Origin: Candidatus Calditenuaceae archaeon JGI OTU-1
Lineage (GTDB): Archaea; Thermoproteota; Nitrososphaeria_A; Caldarchaeales; Calditenuaceae
Reading direction: 5' to 3'
DNA: 19,764 nt
Assembly (NCBI GenBank): GCA_000494145.1
Contig: AWOE01000017.1
Location: 11,956-31,719, forward strand
A program made the position numbers and the translations under genes. Shown here one piece after another: positions 19,635-19,764 of this stretch (position 1 is the first letter of the stretch; every line of letters starts with the position of its first letter). Under the pieces are notes generated by a model that worked only from the letters and a program-made list of their open reading frames with translations, was not told where the DNA came from and did no database searches.

Positions 19635-19764
19635 ATCACCACCGGACTTGAGGTTGCTGTCCTCCCTTGGCGTAGGCGTGGTCGTTAATAGCTTTCAACT
19701 CTTTCCTCCGGGATCACCGGTTACGGCCGGGCTTTTGGGGATGAAAACTGTTTTTGCCTTTCAA
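19635..19764. other. Leader region upstream of fttA, no gene seen
   Basis: This 130-bp right edge contains no convincing open frame. On the minus strand GCTATTAACG (about 19684-19693) could be the fttA TATA box with a leader of some 35-40 nt that includes GGTGGTGAT near the start codon. T-rich patches near 19745-19764 could belong to the end of a gene beyond the window. Confidence 0.4.

Noticed and set aside
1..19764. CRISPR array, insertion sequence or rRNA gene
   Set aside because: No regularly spaced direct repeats, transposase motifs or rRNA-like conserved stretches were seen anywhere in the window.

Overview
The window is a GC-rich piece of an archaeal chromosome. The archaeal assignment rests on several single-copy information-processing genes: TFB, aIF1 with its N-terminal zinc knuckle, ribosomal protein L10e, a group II chaperonin (thermosome), the KEOPS subunit Cgi121, endonuclease Q, and a double-KH beta-CASP nuclease of the aCPSF1/FttA type. 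A tRNA-Thr(CGU) with a bulge-helix-bulge intron and the lack of encoded CCA ends agree with this. GC-saturated tRNA stems, the thermosome and EndoQ suggest a thermophile, probably in the TACK/Thermoproteota part of the tree. I cannot name the lineage from sequence alone. Genes are tightly packed. Many start at TTG or GTG, and TATA-like boxes often lie 27-31 nt before the start, which implies frequent leaderless transcripts. Strong Shine-Dalgarno (SD) sites also occur (thermosome, PIN gene, CysRS).

Layout. 1-1529 (minus): the 5' end of a LarA-like gene directly behind a full-length 6-phosphogluconate dehydrogenase. 1654-3893 (minus): thermosome, then the KEOPS subunit Cgi121. 4030-5120 (plus): ribosomal protein L10e and a small two-helix membrane protein. 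5140-8923: hisA (minus), a 5-formyltetrahydrofolate cyclo-ligase-like protein (plus), a four-helix membrane protein (minus), an AlaX-type editing protein (plus) and a CitE/HpcH lyase (minus), in alternating orientation with overlapping 3' ends. 9029-9313: tRNA-Gly(UCC) with an unusual anticodon loop and, on the other strand, intron-containing tRNA-Thr(CGU). 9348-9773 (minus): an FMN-binding split-barrel protein.

9870 to about 11060 is a sharply AT-rich island with AT-ending codons. It holds two convergent genes: a YwgA-like 'KLQK...GPYS' protein, possibly related to Panacea-type antitoxins, and an intact PIN-domain ribonuclease. It sits just past the tRNA genes and is the best candidate here for horizontally acquired accessory DNA and for an uncharacterised toxin/antitoxin or defence-like pair.

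11280-19625 returns to GC-rich core genes: a MaoC-fold protein without its catalytic pair, a PAC2-family protein, a DPM1-like glycosyltransferase divergent from aIF1, TFB, CysRS, EndoQ, and the termination nuclease aCPSF1/FttA. Functionally the core genes cover protein folding, tRNA modification, charging and editing, translation and transcription initiation, transcription termination and deaminated-DNA repair, mixed with isolated metabolic genes.
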